This document shows positions 15,952 to 26,749 of a stretch of 64,000 nucleotides of DNA, in pieces; position 1 is the first letter of the stretch, and every line of letters starts with the position of its first letter. Both the position numbers and the translations under genes were made by a program. This DNA is from Hyphomicrobiales bacterium (lineage in GTDB: Bacteria > Pseudomonadota > Alphaproteobacteria > Rhizobiales > Beijerinckiaceae), in assembly GCA_016716745.1 (NCBI GenBank), contig JADJVD010000004.1, positions 434,001-498,000 on the forward strand, written 5' to 3'. The notes under the pieces were generated by a model. That model was not told the origin of the DNA, ran no database searches, and saw only the letters and a list, made by a program, of their open reading frames with translations.

Positions 15952-17078
15952 ACGCCGGAGAGAAGCTCCAGGCCTTCGCCGCGAACGCCGGCAAGATGCT
16001 GAGCGCGCTGCCGTTTCCGATGTTGACCGTCAGTCGCGACGGGCGGGTGACGGAGGTCAACGCGGCGGCCGAGGCGTTCTTCGACATGAGCCGCGCCATG
16101 CTCCGCCGCAACGCGCTGACGGAGCTTCTGCCGTTCGGTTCGCCGCTGCTGGCGCTGGTCGAGCAGGTCGCGCGCGGCCGCATGGCGGTGAACGAATACC
16201 GCGTCGATCTCGGCTCGCCGCGCATCGGCCTCGACAAGGTGGTGGACGTCCATGTCGCGCCGATGCCGGACAGCGACGACGAGGTGTTCGTCCTGCTTCA
16301 GGAACGGACAATTGCCAATAAAATGGACAGGCAGCTCACCCATCGCGGCGCGGCGCGGTCGGTGTCGGCGCTCGCCGCCATGCTGGCGCACGAGATCAAG
16401 AACCCGCTATCGGGCATTCGCGGCGCGGCGCAGCTCCTCGAAACGGTCGTCGCGGACGGCGACCGGCCGCTGACGCGCCTCATCTGCGACGAGACGGACC
16501 GCATCGTGAAACTGGTCGACCGGATGGAGGCCTTCTCCGACGAGCGGCCGATCGAGCGCGACAGCGTCAACATCCACACGGTTCTCGACCGGGTGAAGCG
16601 CGCCGCCGAGGCGGGATTCGCCCGCCACATCCGCTTCCGCGAGACCTACGATCCCTCGCTGCCGCCGGTGCTCGGCAATCGCGACCAGCTCGTCCAGGTG
16701 TTCCTCAATCTGGTGAAGAACGCGGCCGAGGCGATCGGTCCGGAAGCCATCGACGGGGAAATCGAACTGTCGACCGCCTATCGCCCCGGCGTGCGGCTGA
16801 AGACGGTCGGCGCGTCCGAGCCGGTGCGGCTGCCGCTGGAGATCTGCGTGCGCGACAACGGGCCCGGCGTCCCGGACGAGATTCTCGCCAATCTCTACGA
16901 CCCGTTCATCACCACCAAGGCGTCGGGGACTGGCCTCGGTCTTGCACTGGTCGCCAAGATCATCGGCGATCACGGCGGGATCGTCGAATGCGAGACGCAT
17001 CCGCGCCGCACCACGTTCCGCGTGCTGATGCCGATGGCCTCGGCGCGCGACGGGCGCGGCGACGGATCAACGAGGTAG
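15948..17078 (+). CDS. ntrB: nitrogen sensor histidine kinase NtrB
   Basis: A 376-residue soluble kinase/phosphatase of the nitrogen two-component system. A PAS domain (residues 20-115, LPFPMLTVSRDGRVTEVNAA) is followed by the dimerisation/H-box LAHEIKNPLSGIRGAAQLL with phospho-acceptor His148, then N, G1 and G2 boxes (LVKNAAEAIG, VRDNGPGVPDEI, GTGLGLALVAKIIGDHGG). There is no membrane segment, as expected for a PII-controlled sensor. Translational coupling to dusB and the short gap to ntrC indicate one operon. Confidence 0.96.
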   Translation: MNAGEKLQAFAANAGKMLSALPFPMLTVSRDGRVTEVNAAAEAFFDMSRAMLRRNALTELLPFGSPLLALVEQVARGRMAVNEYRVDLGSPRIGLDKVVDVHVAPMPDSDDEVFVLLQERTIANKMDRQLTHRGAARSVSALAAMLAHEIKNPLSGIRGAAQLLETVVADGDRPLTRLICDETDRIVKLVDRMEAFSDERPIERDSVNIHTVLDRVKRAAEAGFARHIRFRETYDPSLPPVLGNRDQLVQVFLNLVKNAAEAIGPEAIDGEIELSTAYRPGVRLKTVGASEPVRLPLEICVRDNGPGVPDEILANLYDPFITTKASGTGLGLALVAKIIGDHGGIVECETHPRRTTFRVLMPMASARDGRGDGSTR

Positions 17079-17083
17079 GATTC

Positions 17084-18571
<1,488 letters not shown>

Positions 18572-18596
18572 GCGGGCCGCCGGATCGCGCTCGCCG

Positions 18597-20099
18597 TCAG
18601 GCAGCCGGCTGCGCCTGCTTGGCGCGCCTGCGGCTGATGAACCACGGCACGAGCACGATGGCGATCGCCATCGCCCAGAGCAGCTTCGTCAGCGGGCTCT
18701 CGAAGAGGATGCCGATCTCGCCGCCCGAGATGGCCAGCGCGTTGCGCAGGTTCGTCTCCATCACCTTGCCGAGCACGAAGCCGAGAACGATCGGCGCCAT
18801 GTCGAAGCCGAGCTTGCGCAGCAGGTAGCCGACCGCGCCGATGCCGAACATGATGAACACCGACATGACGCTCGAATAGGCGGTGTACACGCCCAGGATC
18901 GACAGCAGCATGATGCCGGGGATTAGAATCCAGTTCGGCAGCAGCAGCGCCGAGACGAAAACGCGCACGAGCGGCAGGTTCATGACTAGCAGCAGGATGT
19001 TGCCGACATACATCGACGCCACGAGGCCGCCGACCAGCGCCGGCTGTTCCGTGAACAGCTGCGGGCCGGGCTGGATGTTGTAGAGCATCAGCGCGCCGAG
19101 CATGACCGCGGTGGTGCCCGAGCCCGGCACGCCGAGCGTCAGCATCGGCACGAACGCGCCGGTCGCCGCCGCATTGTTGGCGGCCTCGGGGGCCGCGACG
19201 CCGCGAATGTCGCCCTTGCCGAAGGTGCCGGTGCGATCGTTGATGCGCTTCTCGGTCGTGTAGGCGACGGCGCTCGCGACCGACGCTCCGGTTCCCGGCA
19301 GCACGCCGACGACGAAGCCTATCCCGGTGGAGCGGACGGCGGTCCACCAGATCGAGCGCAGCATCGCCCACGTCGGGTAGGAGCCCGTCACCTTCAGCGG
19401 CCGGAGCACCCCCGCCGCATGCTGCTCGAGCAGCAACAGCACTTCCGAGATCGAGAACAGTCCGATGACGAGCACGATGAACTCGATGCCGTCATGCAGC
19501 TCCGGCGAGCCGAAGGTGAAGCGATAGGCGCCCGACGTCGCGTCGATGCCGATTGTCGTCAGCGTCAGTCCGAAGATGCAGCCAAGCAGCGTCTTCACCG
19601 GCTCGTGACCGACCATCGACGACAGGGTCGCGAAGGCGAAGACCATCAGCACGAAGTACTCCGCCGGCCCGAATTTGATCGCGATCAGGCCGAACACCGG
19701 CGCGAGGAAGGTGATCAGAACCACCGCGATCATGCCGCCGTAGAAAGACGAGACGCCCGAGATGACCAGCGCCTCCGTCGCCTTGCCGGCGCGCGCCATC
19801 GGATTTCCGTCGATCGTCGTCATCACGGCGCCGGCGTCTCCCGGCACGTTGAGCAGGATCGAGGAAATGCGCCCGCCATACTCGGCGCCGTAATAGACGC
19901 TGGCGAGCAGGATCAGCGTCGACTCCGGCGGCAGGCCGGCGGTGTAGGCGATCGGCAGCAGCAGCGCGATGCCGTTGATCGGGCCGATGGCCGGGAGACA
20001 GCCGATCATCGTGCCGAGGAAGCAGCCGATCAGCCCGTACATCAGGTTCTGCGGGAGCAGCGCGACGCCGAAGCCGTGCCAGAGATAATCGAGCGACAT
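18597..20099 (-). CDS. tctA: tripartite tricarboxylate transporter large permease, TctA family
   Basis: A 500-residue inner-membrane protein with about twelve helices and the TctA signatures GCLPAIGPINGIALLLP and GVLPGTGASVASAVAYTTEK in two inverted halves. With the small subunit and binding protein it takes up carboxylates such as citrate using an ion gradient. It is the last gene of a C-B-A operon; only 21 bases separate it from tctB. The substrate cannot be read from the sequence. Confidence 0.95.
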   Translation of the reverse strand: MSLDYLWHGFGVALLPQNLMYGLIGCFLGTMIGCLPAIGPINGIALLLPIAYTAGLPPESTLILLASVYYGAEYGGRISSILLNVPGDAGAVMTTIDGNPMARAGKATEALVISGVSSFYGGMIAVVLITFLAPVFGLIAIKFGPAEYFVLMVFAFATLSSMVGHEPVKTLLGCIFGLTLTTIGIDATSGAYRFTFGSPELHDGIEFIVLVIGLFSISEVLLLLEQHAAGVLRPLKVTGSYPTWAMLRSIWWTAVRSTGIGFVVGVLPGTGASVASAVAYTTEKRINDRTGTFGKGDIRGVAAPEAANNAAATGAFVPMLTLGVPGSGTTAVMLGALMLYNIQPGPQLFTEQPALVGGLVASMYVGNILLLVMNLPLVRVFVSALLLPNWILIPGIMLLSILGVYTAYSSVMSVFIMFGIGAVGYLLRKLGFDMAPIVLGFVLGKVMETNLRNALAISGGEIGILFESPLTKLLWAMAIAIVLVPWFISRRRAKQAQPAA

Positions 20100-20120
20100 G
20101 TGGTGTTCTCCGGGCCGACG

Positions 20121-20579
20121 TCAGAAGCCGAGCGGTCCGCGCGGCAGGTTGCTGCCCAGCAGCTTCTCGAAGACGAACCACCACAGGGCGGACTGGCCGA
20201 ACCCCGAAAGGAGCGCGAGCGGCGGCGTGCCGTTGAAAAGCCAGGCGAGCCCGGAGGCGAGGACTCCCATGGAGATGAGGAAGCCGAGATAGGGCATCAG
20301 CCCCACCGTCACGACGGACAGAACGGCCGCGCCGACGAGGTTCAATACGCCGATGCGGTCGGGCGGCGCGTCCGCGGCGCCGGGCGACACGAGATACCAG
20401 ATTGCGCACAGGCCGAGCGCCAGAGCCAACGCATAGGGGAAAAAGCGCGGCCCGAGCGGATCGGACGAGAACGCATAGCTGATCTGGCTTGTCGCGATCG
20501 CGAGCGCAATGGCGGCCACGATCAATGCGACAGCCATGATACGACCGCCGGTTTGCCCGGCGACGGCGTGATGGTTCAT
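20121..20579 (-). CDS. tctB: tripartite tricarboxylate transporter small permease, TctB family
   Basis: A 152-residue protein with four membrane helices (near residues 14-32, 46-64, 80-105 and 115-140) and the DPLGPRFFPYALALALGLCA signature of TctB just after helix 1. Start ATG 20579, preceded by a GGGGAAG-like site; an upstream ATG at 20615 would add 12 polar residues. It sits between the binding protein gene and tctA. Confidence 0.92.
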   Translation of the reverse strand: MNHHAVAGQTGGRIMAVALIVAAIALAIATSQISYAFSSDPLGPRFFPYALALALGLCAIWYLVSPGAADAPPDRIGVLNLVGAAVLSVVTVGLMPYLGFLISMGVLASGLAWLFNGTPPLALLSGFGQSALWWFVFEKLLGSNLPRGPLGF

Positions 20580-20654
20580 TGCGCTTCCCCTCTGCGCATG
20601 TCGATCGACGGGCACGCGCGGCGGCAGGCGCGAGGCCGGCCGCCGCCTCGCGCC

Positions 20655-21617
20655 TCAGAGTCCGGCTTCGGTCGCGAGCGTCTTGAAGCGCTTCACGTCC
20701 TCGCGGACCTGCTTGTCGTAGTCGGCGCCGAGCGACTCGTAAGGATAGAGACCGCGGGCCTCCTGCTCCTTCTTGAACTCGGACGTCGCCTGCAGCTTGC
20801 GCAGCGTCTCGACCCACCAGTTGTAGTCGGCGTCGCTGACCTTCGGCCCAACATAGACGCCGCGCCAGATCGGCCACACGATGTCGAGCCCTTCCTCCTT
20901 GGCCGTCGGCACGTTGGCGAGGTAGCCGGGCAGGCGCTTCTCGGACATGACGGCCAGAATGCGCAGCTTGCCGGCCTCTGCGAGCTTGACCATCTCGGAG
21001 GCGTCGCCAGCGGCGATCTTGATGTGCCCGCCTTGCAGCGCGGTCGTCACCGCGCCGCCGCCTTCGAGCGCGGCGTAGCGCATCTTCTTGGGATCGGCGC
21101 CGCCCGCCTTGGCGATCAGGGCCGCCTTCATCCAGTCCTGACTGCCCACCGCGCCGCCGCCGCCAATGGCGAAGCCGGCGGGGTTCTTGCCGTATTCGAC
21201 GATCAGTTCCTTCAGCGTCTTGACCGGCGAATCGGCGGCGACGGCGATGACGCCGTAATCCGCGCCGAGCGCGCCGACCCAGCGCACCGCCGTCTCGTCG
21301 TAACTGCCGAACTTCTTCTGCGCGAGCAGCAGCGCCGAACCGGAGGAGGCGGCGACGACGAGGCCAGGATCGGCCGGGCGGGTGCCCACCACATGGTTGT
21401 AGGCCACCGCCCCGACGCCGCCTTCCATATAGGTGACCGCCATCGGGCTCGCGGTGATCTTCGTCGCCTGAAGCGAATTGGAGAGAAGTCGGCACGTGGC
21501 GTCAAAGCCGCCGCCGGGCTTGGCGCCAGCAAGACATTCGGTCTTTTCGGGCTGCGCGAACGCGGTCGATCCGAGGATAACGAACGCGGCGACGCCGCCC
21601 ACGAACTTGAGCTTCAT
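20655..21617 (-). CDS. tctC: tripartite tricarboxylate transporter substrate-binding protein (Bug family)
   Basis: A 320-residue periplasmic binding protein. A signal peptide (MKLKFVGGVAAFVILGSTAFA) leads into the Bug-fold core: CLAGAKPGGGFDATCRLL, YMEGGVGAVAYNHVVG, FAIGGGGAVGSQDW and VVWP-type DIVWPIWRGVYV. The cysteine-rich start and KPGGGFDATC form the ligand loop seen in TctC-type members. A GGGAGGGG ribosome site precedes the start. First gene of the operon; the ligand is probably a di- or tricarboxylate but is not determined. Confidence 0.92.
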   Translation of the reverse strand: MKLKFVGGVAAFVILGSTAFAQPEKTECLAGAKPGGGFDATCRLLSNSLQATKITASPMAVTYMEGGVGAVAYNHVVGTRPADPGLVVAASSGSALLLAQKKFGSYDETAVRWVGALGADYGVIAVAADSPVKTLKELIVEYGKNPAGFAIGGGGAVGSQDWMKAALIAKAGGADPKKMRYAALEGGGAVTTALQGGHIKIAAGDASEMVKLAEAGKLRILAVMSEKRLPGYLANVPTAKEEGLDIVWPIWRGVYVGPKVSDADYNWWVETLRKLQATSEFKKEQEARGLYPYESLGADYDKQVREDVKRFKTLATEAGL

Positions 21618-21682
21618 CGAGAACCCCTCCCTGATTGGTTTCTTGTTTTCTTGAACGCAGGGGCGAGGCTACCCGCCGCCGC

Positions 21683-22336
21683 CTAATCTGTCGAGCGCCG
21701 CTCCGGGCCGGTGGCGACCGGCGTGTCGTCGCGGCCGCCCCATTCGGTCCACGAACCGTCGTAGAGCGCCTGCGCCGGTCGTCCCAGCGTCTCCAGCGCC
21801 AGCGAGACGATCGCGGCGGTGAGGCCCGAGCCGCAGGTCGTCACCACAGGCTTGTCGATGTCGACTCCGGCGTCGGCGAAGGAGGCGGCCAGTTCGCTCG
21901 CGCTCTTCAGTTTGCCGTCGGCGACGAGGCTGATCGCCGGCACGTTGCGGCTGCCGGGAATGTGGCCGCCGCGCAGGCCCGGGCGGGGCTCCGGCGCCTC
22001 GCCGCGGAAGCGGTCGGCGGGGCGCGCGTCGACGATTTGTGCGGCGCCCGAGCTGGCGATGCGCAGCATGTCCGAGAGGCCGGCCGCCGCGCCATGATCG
22101 AAACGCGCGGTGAAATGGCGGGGCCGGCGCGTCACCGGCCCGTCCTCGAGCGCGCGGCCCTCCGCTTTCCATTTCGGCAGGCCGCCTTCGAGGATCGACA
22201 CGTCCTCGACGCCGAAGGCCCGAAACGTCCAGCGCACGCGCGGCGCGGCGAACAGTCCGGCTCCATCGTAGACGACGATGCGCATGCCGTCGCCGACGCC
22301 GAGTTTGCGGGGGGCGGCGTCGGCGCGTGCGGGCAT
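21683..22336 (-). CDS. half-length thiosulfate/3-mercaptopyruvate sulfurtransferase
   Basis: A 217-residue protein matching the second part of two-domain SseA-type sulfurtransferases. It begins at KLGVGDGMRIVVYDGAGLFA, which is the end of the first rhodanese domain, continues through the linker and RPGLRGGHIPGSRNVP, and has the catalytic loop VVTTCGSGLTAAIV with active Cys. The first 80 or so residues of the family are absent and are not found in any frame upstream; only about 200 bases separate it from the next gene. Start ATG 22336 is a best guess; the frame is open to 22519. It may be a truncation remnant or a working single-domain enzyme, since the catalytic domain is complete. Confidence 0.75.
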   Translation of the reverse strand: MPARADAAPRKLGVGDGMRIVVYDGAGLFAAPRVRWTFRAFGVEDVSILEGGLPKWKAEGRALEDGPVTRRPRHFTARFDHGAAAGLSDMLRIASSGAAQIVDARPADRFRGEAPEPRPGLRGGHIPGSRNVPAISLVADGKLKSASELAASFADAGVDIDKPVVTTCGSGLTAAIVSLALETLGRPAQALYDGSWTEWGGRDDTPVATGPERRSTD

Positions 22337-22536
22337 GAGCGACCTCGGATGATGCGGGCAGGGGACAATGACGGAGGCCGGCGCGGCGCGAAAGACGGGC
22401 GGCGCGGCGGCGTGGTTAATTTTGGCGTGATCGAACGCCTCGATTGTGCGTGCGCTCGCGCACCGCGTCGAAGGGTCTGCGGCGTAGAGTGGGCGAAGTC
22501 GAGGCCCGGACGGCCTCAAAGCTCGGAACCACGGTC

Positions 22537-22653
22537 ATGTCGTCGCGCCGCACCGCCACCACCCAAACCGCCGCCGCCGGCGTCGCCTTTCCGGCGCTCG
22601 TGTCGCTGGCGCTGTTCGCGGCGGTCGCCGTCACCTTCTTCCGCTTCGGCTGA
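22537..22653 (+). CDS. very small single-span membrane protein
   Basis: Thirty-eight residues from ATG 22537: a basic Ser/Thr-rich start (MSSRRTATTQT) and one membrane helix (about residues 15-34, FPALVSLALFAAVAVTFF) ending in Arg-Phe-Gly. No recognised family. A Gly/Ala-Ala-rich helix of this kind can occur by chance in GC-rich DNA, so it is listed with reserve. It lies between the divergent sulfurtransferase and the convergent alaX-like gene. Confidence 0.4.
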   Translation: MSSRRTATTQTAAAGVAFPALVSLALFAAVAVTFFRFG

Positions 22654-22670
22654 GACTCGCCCGCCCGCGA

Positions 22671-23384
22671 TCAGACGAGCGCGATGCGCACGCGCCGGTT
22701 TAGCTTTCCCTTCTTCTCGATCCCCGTCACCGCGACCGTTCCGATCTCGCCCGTCGTGCGCACATGCGTGCCGCCGCAGGGTTGCAGATCGAGGCCCTGA
22801 ATCTCGACCAGCCGCACGCGGCCCGTGCCCATCGGCGGCTTCACCGACATCGTTTTCACGAGGCCCGGATTGGCGAGCAACTCCTCGTCCGTGATCCAGC
22901 GGAAGGTCACGGGCGCGTCCTTGGCCGCCATCGCGTTCACCTGCGCGGCGATCTCGTCGCGGTCGAGACCGGCCTCCGCGATGTCGAAATCGAGCCGTCC
23001 CTCGCCGTCCCCGACCTGACCGCCGGTGACGGGATAGGGCAGCGCCACCGAGAGCAGGTGCAGCGCCGTGTGGGCGCGCATCCGCGCGTAGCGGGTCGGC
23101 CAGTCGAGTCGCGCCGTCACGCGCTCGCCGACGGCGGGAAGCGCCGCGCCCTCGGCCGGCACATGCACGATCGTCTTGCGGTCGGCCGCGTCGTAGACCG
23201 TCGTGGCGATGGGCGTGACGGAGCCGTCGGCGCGCACGAGGTCGCCCTTGTCACCGGGCTGGCCGCCGCCCTGGGCGTAGAACACCGTGCGGTCGAGCAC
23301 GATCCCGCCGCGCTCGTTGACGGCGAGCACCGTCGCCTCGGCTTCCTTCAGATAGGCGTCGTCGCGAAACAGCGTCTCGGTCAT
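22671..23384 (-). CDS. alanyl-tRNA editing protein AlaX
   Basis: A 237-residue free-standing homologue of the AlaRS editing domain, which hydrolyses Ser-tRNA(Ala) or Gly-tRNA(Ala). The zinc ligands are all present: HTALH (His-x3-His) and CGGTH (Cys-x3-His). FYAQGGGQPGDKG is the usual N-terminal editing-domain motif, and the C-terminal EKKGKLNRRVRIAL is typical of AlaX-M/L members. The ATG overlaps the stop of the upstream cysteine synthase gene by four bases, so the two are co-translated. Confidence 0.93.
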   Translation of the reverse strand: MTETLFRDDAYLKEAEATVLAVNERGGIVLDRTVFYAQGGGQPGDKGDLVRADGSVTPIATTVYDAADRKTIVHVPAEGAALPAVGERVTARLDWPTRYARMRAHTALHLLSVALPYPVTGGQVGDGEGRLDFDIAEAGLDRDEIAAQVNAMAAKDAPVTFRWITDEELLANPGLVKTMSVKPPMGTGRVRLVEIQGLDLQPCGGTHVRTTGEIGTVAVTGIEKKGKLNRRVRIALV

Positions 23385-24424
23385 GCGATCAGATCCGGCG
23401 TGATGGTGGACGCGCGCGTCAGCCAGCCGGGGACGGGCAGGCCCTTCGCGCGCAGGAAATCGGGATTGTAGAGCTTGGCGGCGTAGCGGGCGCCGGAATC
23501 GCAGAGCATCGTGACGATGGTCTTGCCCGGCCCGAGCGCCTTTGCAAGGCGGATCGCGCCGGCGACGTTGGTCGCCGACGAGCCGCCCAGCATCAGCCCC
23601 TCGTACTCGGCGAGATCGAACAGGACCTCCAGCGCCTCGGCGTCGGGGATCTGGAAGGAGCGGTCGACGGGCGCGCCCTCGATATTCTTCGTGATCCGCC
23701 CCTGACCGATCCCCTCGGTGATCGACGAGCCCTCGGCCTTCAATTCGCCTGTCGTGAAGAAGGAATGCAGCGCCGCGCCCGGCGGATCGGCGAGCGCGAC
23801 AGTGATCGACGGGTCGGCCGCCTTCAGCGCCATGCCGACGCCGGCGAGCGTGCCGCCAGTGCCGACGGCGCAGATGAAGCCGTCGAGCCGGCCGCCGGTC
23901 TCAGCCAGAATCTCGGGGCCCGTCGTCTCGATATGCGCCTGCCGGTTCGCCACATTGTCGAACTGGTTGGCCCAGAAGGCGCCGCCGGGATGGCGCGCCG
24001 CCAGCCGCTCGGCGAGGCGGCCGGAGACGCGGATGTAGTTCGCCGGATTGGCGTAAGGGGCGGGCGGAACCTCGACCAGCTCGGCGCCTTGCAGGCGCAG
24101 CATGTCCTTCTTTTCCTGGCTCTGCGTGTTCGGAATCACGATGACCGTGCGACAGCCGAGCGCCGCGCCGACCATCGTCAGGCCGATGCCGGTGTTGCCC
24201 GCCGTGCCCTCGACGATGACGCCGCCGGGCCTGAGCAGGCCGCGCGCCATCGCGTCGCGCAGGATGAACAGCGCGGCGCGGTCCTTCACAGAGCCGCCGG
24301 GATTCATGAACTCCGCCTTGCCGAGGATCGTGCAGCCGGTCGCCTCCGAGGCGCGGCGCAGCTTGATCAGCGGCGTGTCGCCAATGGCGTCGAGAACGGA
24401 GGTGGCGTGCGGTCGCGCGGTCAT
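23381..24424 (-). CDS. cysteine synthase A (PLP-dependent)
   Basis: A 347-residue fold-type II PLP enzyme forming cysteine from O-acetylserine and sulfide. The Schiff-base lysine lies in NPGGSVKDRAA, the phosphate loop is VGTGGTLAGVG, and the substrate loop EGTAGNTGIGL is the standard TSGNTG region with a Thr-to-Ala variation (GTAGNTG). At 347 residues it is a little longer than CysK, as in the second cysteine-synthase group of Rhizobiales. Start ATG 24424. Coupling to an Ala-tRNA editing gene has no obvious metabolic reason. Confidence 0.9.
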   Translation of the reverse strand: MTARPHATSVLDAIGDTPLIKLRRASEATGCTILGKAEFMNPGGSVKDRAALFILRDAMARGLLRPGGVIVEGTAGNTGIGLTMVGAALGCRTVIVIPNTQSQEKKDMLRLQGAELVEVPPAPYANPANYIRVSGRLAERLAARHPGGAFWANQFDNVANRQAHIETTGPEILAETGGRLDGFICAVGTGGTLAGVGMALKAADPSITVALADPPGAALHSFFTTGELKAEGSSITEGIGQGRITKNIEGAPVDRSFQIPDAEALEVLFDLAEYEGLMLGGSSATNVAGAIRLAKALGPGKTIVTMLCDSGARYAAKLYNPDFLRAKGLPVPGWLTRASTITPDLIA

Positions 24425-24546
24425 CGAGGGCTCCGGAAAGGGCCGCGAGGCTAGACCAGATCGCGGATCGGATGAACCTTGGTTCTTTCCAATCATCGCC
24501 ATGCGCGCGACGCCCGCCTTCTCCGGGCGGGCGCGGTCGCGAAAAA

Positions 24547-25812
24547 TTATCCCGCCAGCGCGCGCGGCGGCTCGGGGCGGCGCATGACGAGCGGCGCGCC
24601 CGATTGCGGCAGCACGCCGCGGCGCATGACGGCGCGGCGCAGCGGACCGAAAGAGGCGAGCGTCGCCAGTCCCGCGCCGCGCAGGAAATCGACGGGCGGC
24701 ATGTCGGCGAGCAGGGAGCGGTTGAGAATGTCGACGCTCGTCGTGCGGCTCGCCACGTCGCCCTTGCGCAGCGCCTCGTAGCGGGCGAGCGCGGCCGGGC
24801 CGCCCAAATCCTCGCCGGCCTCGCGCGCGGCGAGAACCGCCTCGACGAGATGGGCCGCGTCGCGCATCCCGAGGTTCAGCCCCTGCGCGCCGATGGGTGG
24901 GAAGACATGCGCCGCCTCGCTGACCAGCGCGATGCGCGGGCCGGTCAGGCGCTCCACGGTCATCGTCGCCATCGGGAAGCGGCCGCGCTTGCCCTCGAGC
25001 CGCATCTTGCCGAGCACGGAATGGGCCTGTCGCTCGACGATGCGGGCGAGGGCGGCGTCGTCGACGTCGGACAGCGCGCCGACCTCGCGGTCGCGCATCA
25101 GCCAGACGAGGCCGGAGCGATAGAGCCCGTCCGCGGCGTCCGTCATCGGCACCAGCGTGAACGGGCCGCCGCGTGTGTGAAACTCGGTCGAGGCGTCGCG
25201 ATGCGGCGCGTCGTGGGCGAAGACGGCGGTCAGCGCGGTCTGTCCATAGGGCGAACTCGACGCGGCGATGCCGGCGGCCCGGCGCGCCGGCGAGGCGCGC
25301 CCGTCGGCCGCGACGATCAGCCGGGCCGAGACGATAACACCCGAGGCGGCGCGGGCGTTCGCGCCATCCGCCTCGAAGCGGAAGTCGTCGAGAAGCTCGG
25401 GCAGCAGGCGCAGGTTCGGTTGGGCCTGCGCGGCCTCGAGCAGGTGGCGCACCAGCACATGCGTCTCGATATTCGCACCGAAGCGCTCGAGCCCGATCTC
25501 GGAGGCGCGGAACTCGACCGGCGGAATGCGGAAGAGCGACCCCGTGTCGTCGATCAGGCGCATCACCGAGAGAGAGGCGGCGTCCGGGTTCGCCCGCTCC
25601 CAGACGCCGAGCGACTCAAGAAAGCGGATCGATCCGTCGAACAGGGCGACGGTGCGGCCGTTGGCCGCGACCGGCGCGGGACCGGCGACGACGACGTCGA
25701 CGCCCGCCTGCGCGAGCGCGAGGCCGGTCATCAGCCCGGCGGCGCCGGCGCCGCACACCAGAATCCCGGTTTCGAGCGTGTTTGCGCCCGTCGTCTGCGC
25801 CTGCGCCGTCAT
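24547..25812 (-). CDS. UbiH/UbiF-family FAD monooxygenase
   Basis: A 421-residue flavoprotein hydroxylase of the ubiquinone-biosynthesis group. FAD dinucleotide fold VCGAGAAGLMTGLALAQAG (residues 19-37), second FAD motif LIVAADGRASPARRAAGI and the third, IALVSEAAHVFPPIGAQGLNLGMRDAAHL, are all present; in the last, the usual Gly-Asp reads Ser-Glu (VSEAAH for xGDAAH). The ring position hydroxylated cannot be assigned from the sequence. It is transcribed alone, divergent from pcs. Confidence 0.88.
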   Translation of the reverse strand: MTAQAQTTGANTLETGILVCGAGAAGLMTGLALAQAGVDVVVAGPAPVAANGRTVALFDGSIRFLESLGVWERANPDAASLSVMRLIDDTGSLFRIPPVEFRASEIGLERFGANIETHVLVRHLLEAAQAQPNLRLLPELLDDFRFEADGANARAASGVIVSARLIVAADGRASPARRAAGIAASSSPYGQTALTAVFAHDAPHRDASTEFHTRGGPFTLVPMTDAADGLYRSGLVWLMRDREVGALSDVDDAALARIVERQAHSVLGKMRLEGKRGRFPMATMTVERLTGPRIALVSEAAHVFPPIGAQGLNLGMRDAAHLVEAVLAAREAGEDLGGPAALARYEALRKGDVASRTTSVDILNRSLLADMPPVDFLRGAGLATLASFGPLRRAVMRRGVLPQSGAPLVMRRPEPPRALAG

Positions 25813-25990
25813 GTCGTCGAACTCCGCCGAGGGCCCGGGACTCGCGGTCCGGGCGGGCGCACCTTAGGCCCCTCGCGGGCCGCCGCGCAAAGGCCGCCGC
25901 CGCGTCCGCCGGCCCGCGCGCGCCGGCGCGATTTGCGGAACAGGGCGCATCCGTGCTTTTTTGCCGCTCTTTGGCGACGAACCGGCGCGG

Positions 25991-26749
25991 ATGAGTTTCA
26001 GACACGAAAAAGTTGGGCCTCACGCCCGCCGCGCGGCCGGCTATTCGGTGCATCTGTTCACCGCGTCGGGCGGGGCGGTGGCCGTGCTCGCCCTCTATGC
26101 CGCCATCGAGCGCGATTTCACCGCGATGTTCGCCTGGCTTGGCCTCGCCCTGTTCATCGACGGCGTCGACGGCACGCTGGCCCGCGCCGCCAGGGTGCAC
26201 GAGACGGCCGCCGCCATCGACGGCTCGACGCTCGATTTCGTGGTCGACTTCCTGACCTATGTGCTGGTGCCGGTGATCGCGCTGTGGCGATCCGACCTGA
26301 TGCCGGAGCGCTGGTCGTTCTGGCTCGGCCTCGTCGTCGTCATGGCGTCGGCGCTGTATTTCTCCGATTCGCGGATGAAGACCGCCGACAACTGGTTTCG
26401 CGGTTTCCCGGCGATCTGGAACGTCTTCGTTCTCTATCTTTTCGCCTTCCAGCCGCCGTCCTGGCTCAGCGCGGCGCTGATCGTCCTGTGCACGGCGGCG
26501 ATGTTCGCGCCGGTCGTCTTCGTCCATCCGATGCGGGTGGTGAGGCTGCGCGCGGCGACGCTGGTCGTCACCATCCTGTGGTTCGTCTGCGCGACCCTCG
26601 CGGTGTGGCGGAACTTCGAGCCGAACATGTGGGTCAGGGCGGGGCTCGTCGTCTGCGCGCTCTATGTGCTGGCGCTGCCGCTGACGCGCCACTCGCCTTG
26701 GGCGGAGACGGACGACGCCGCCGAAGAGACGGAGACCGGGAAGACATGA
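25991..26749 (+). CDS. pcs: phosphatidylcholine synthase
   Basis: Integral membrane CDP-alcohol phosphotransferase that condenses CDP-diacylglycerol with choline. The 252 residues have about eight helices and the Pcs version of the catalytic motif, D60-G61-x2-A64-R65-x12-G78-x3-D82-x3-D86. The N-terminus (ARRAAGYSVHLFTASG) and FSDSRMKTADNWFRGFPAIWN are typical of the rhizobial enzyme. It points to phosphatidylcholine-containing membranes, a feature of many host-associated and methylotrophic Alphaproteobacteria. Start ATG 25991; overlaps terC by four bases. Confidence 0.93.
   Translation: MSFRHEKVGPHARRAAGYSVHLFTASGGAVAVLALYAAIERDFTAMFAWLGLALFIDGVDGTLARAARVHETAAAIDGSTLDFVVDFLTYVLVPVIALWRSDLMPERWSFWLGLVVVMASALYFSDSRMKTADNWFRGFPAIWNVFVLYLFAFQPPSWLSAALIVLCTAAMFAPVVFVHPMRVVRLRAATLVVTILWFVCATLAVWRNFEPNMWVRAGLVVCALYVLALPLTRHSPWAETDDAAEETETGKT

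Noticed and set aside
21683..22519. Longer sulfurtransferase starting at 22519
   Set aside because: The extra 61 residues have no similarity to the family N-terminus and look like intergenic translation; ATG 22336 was used.
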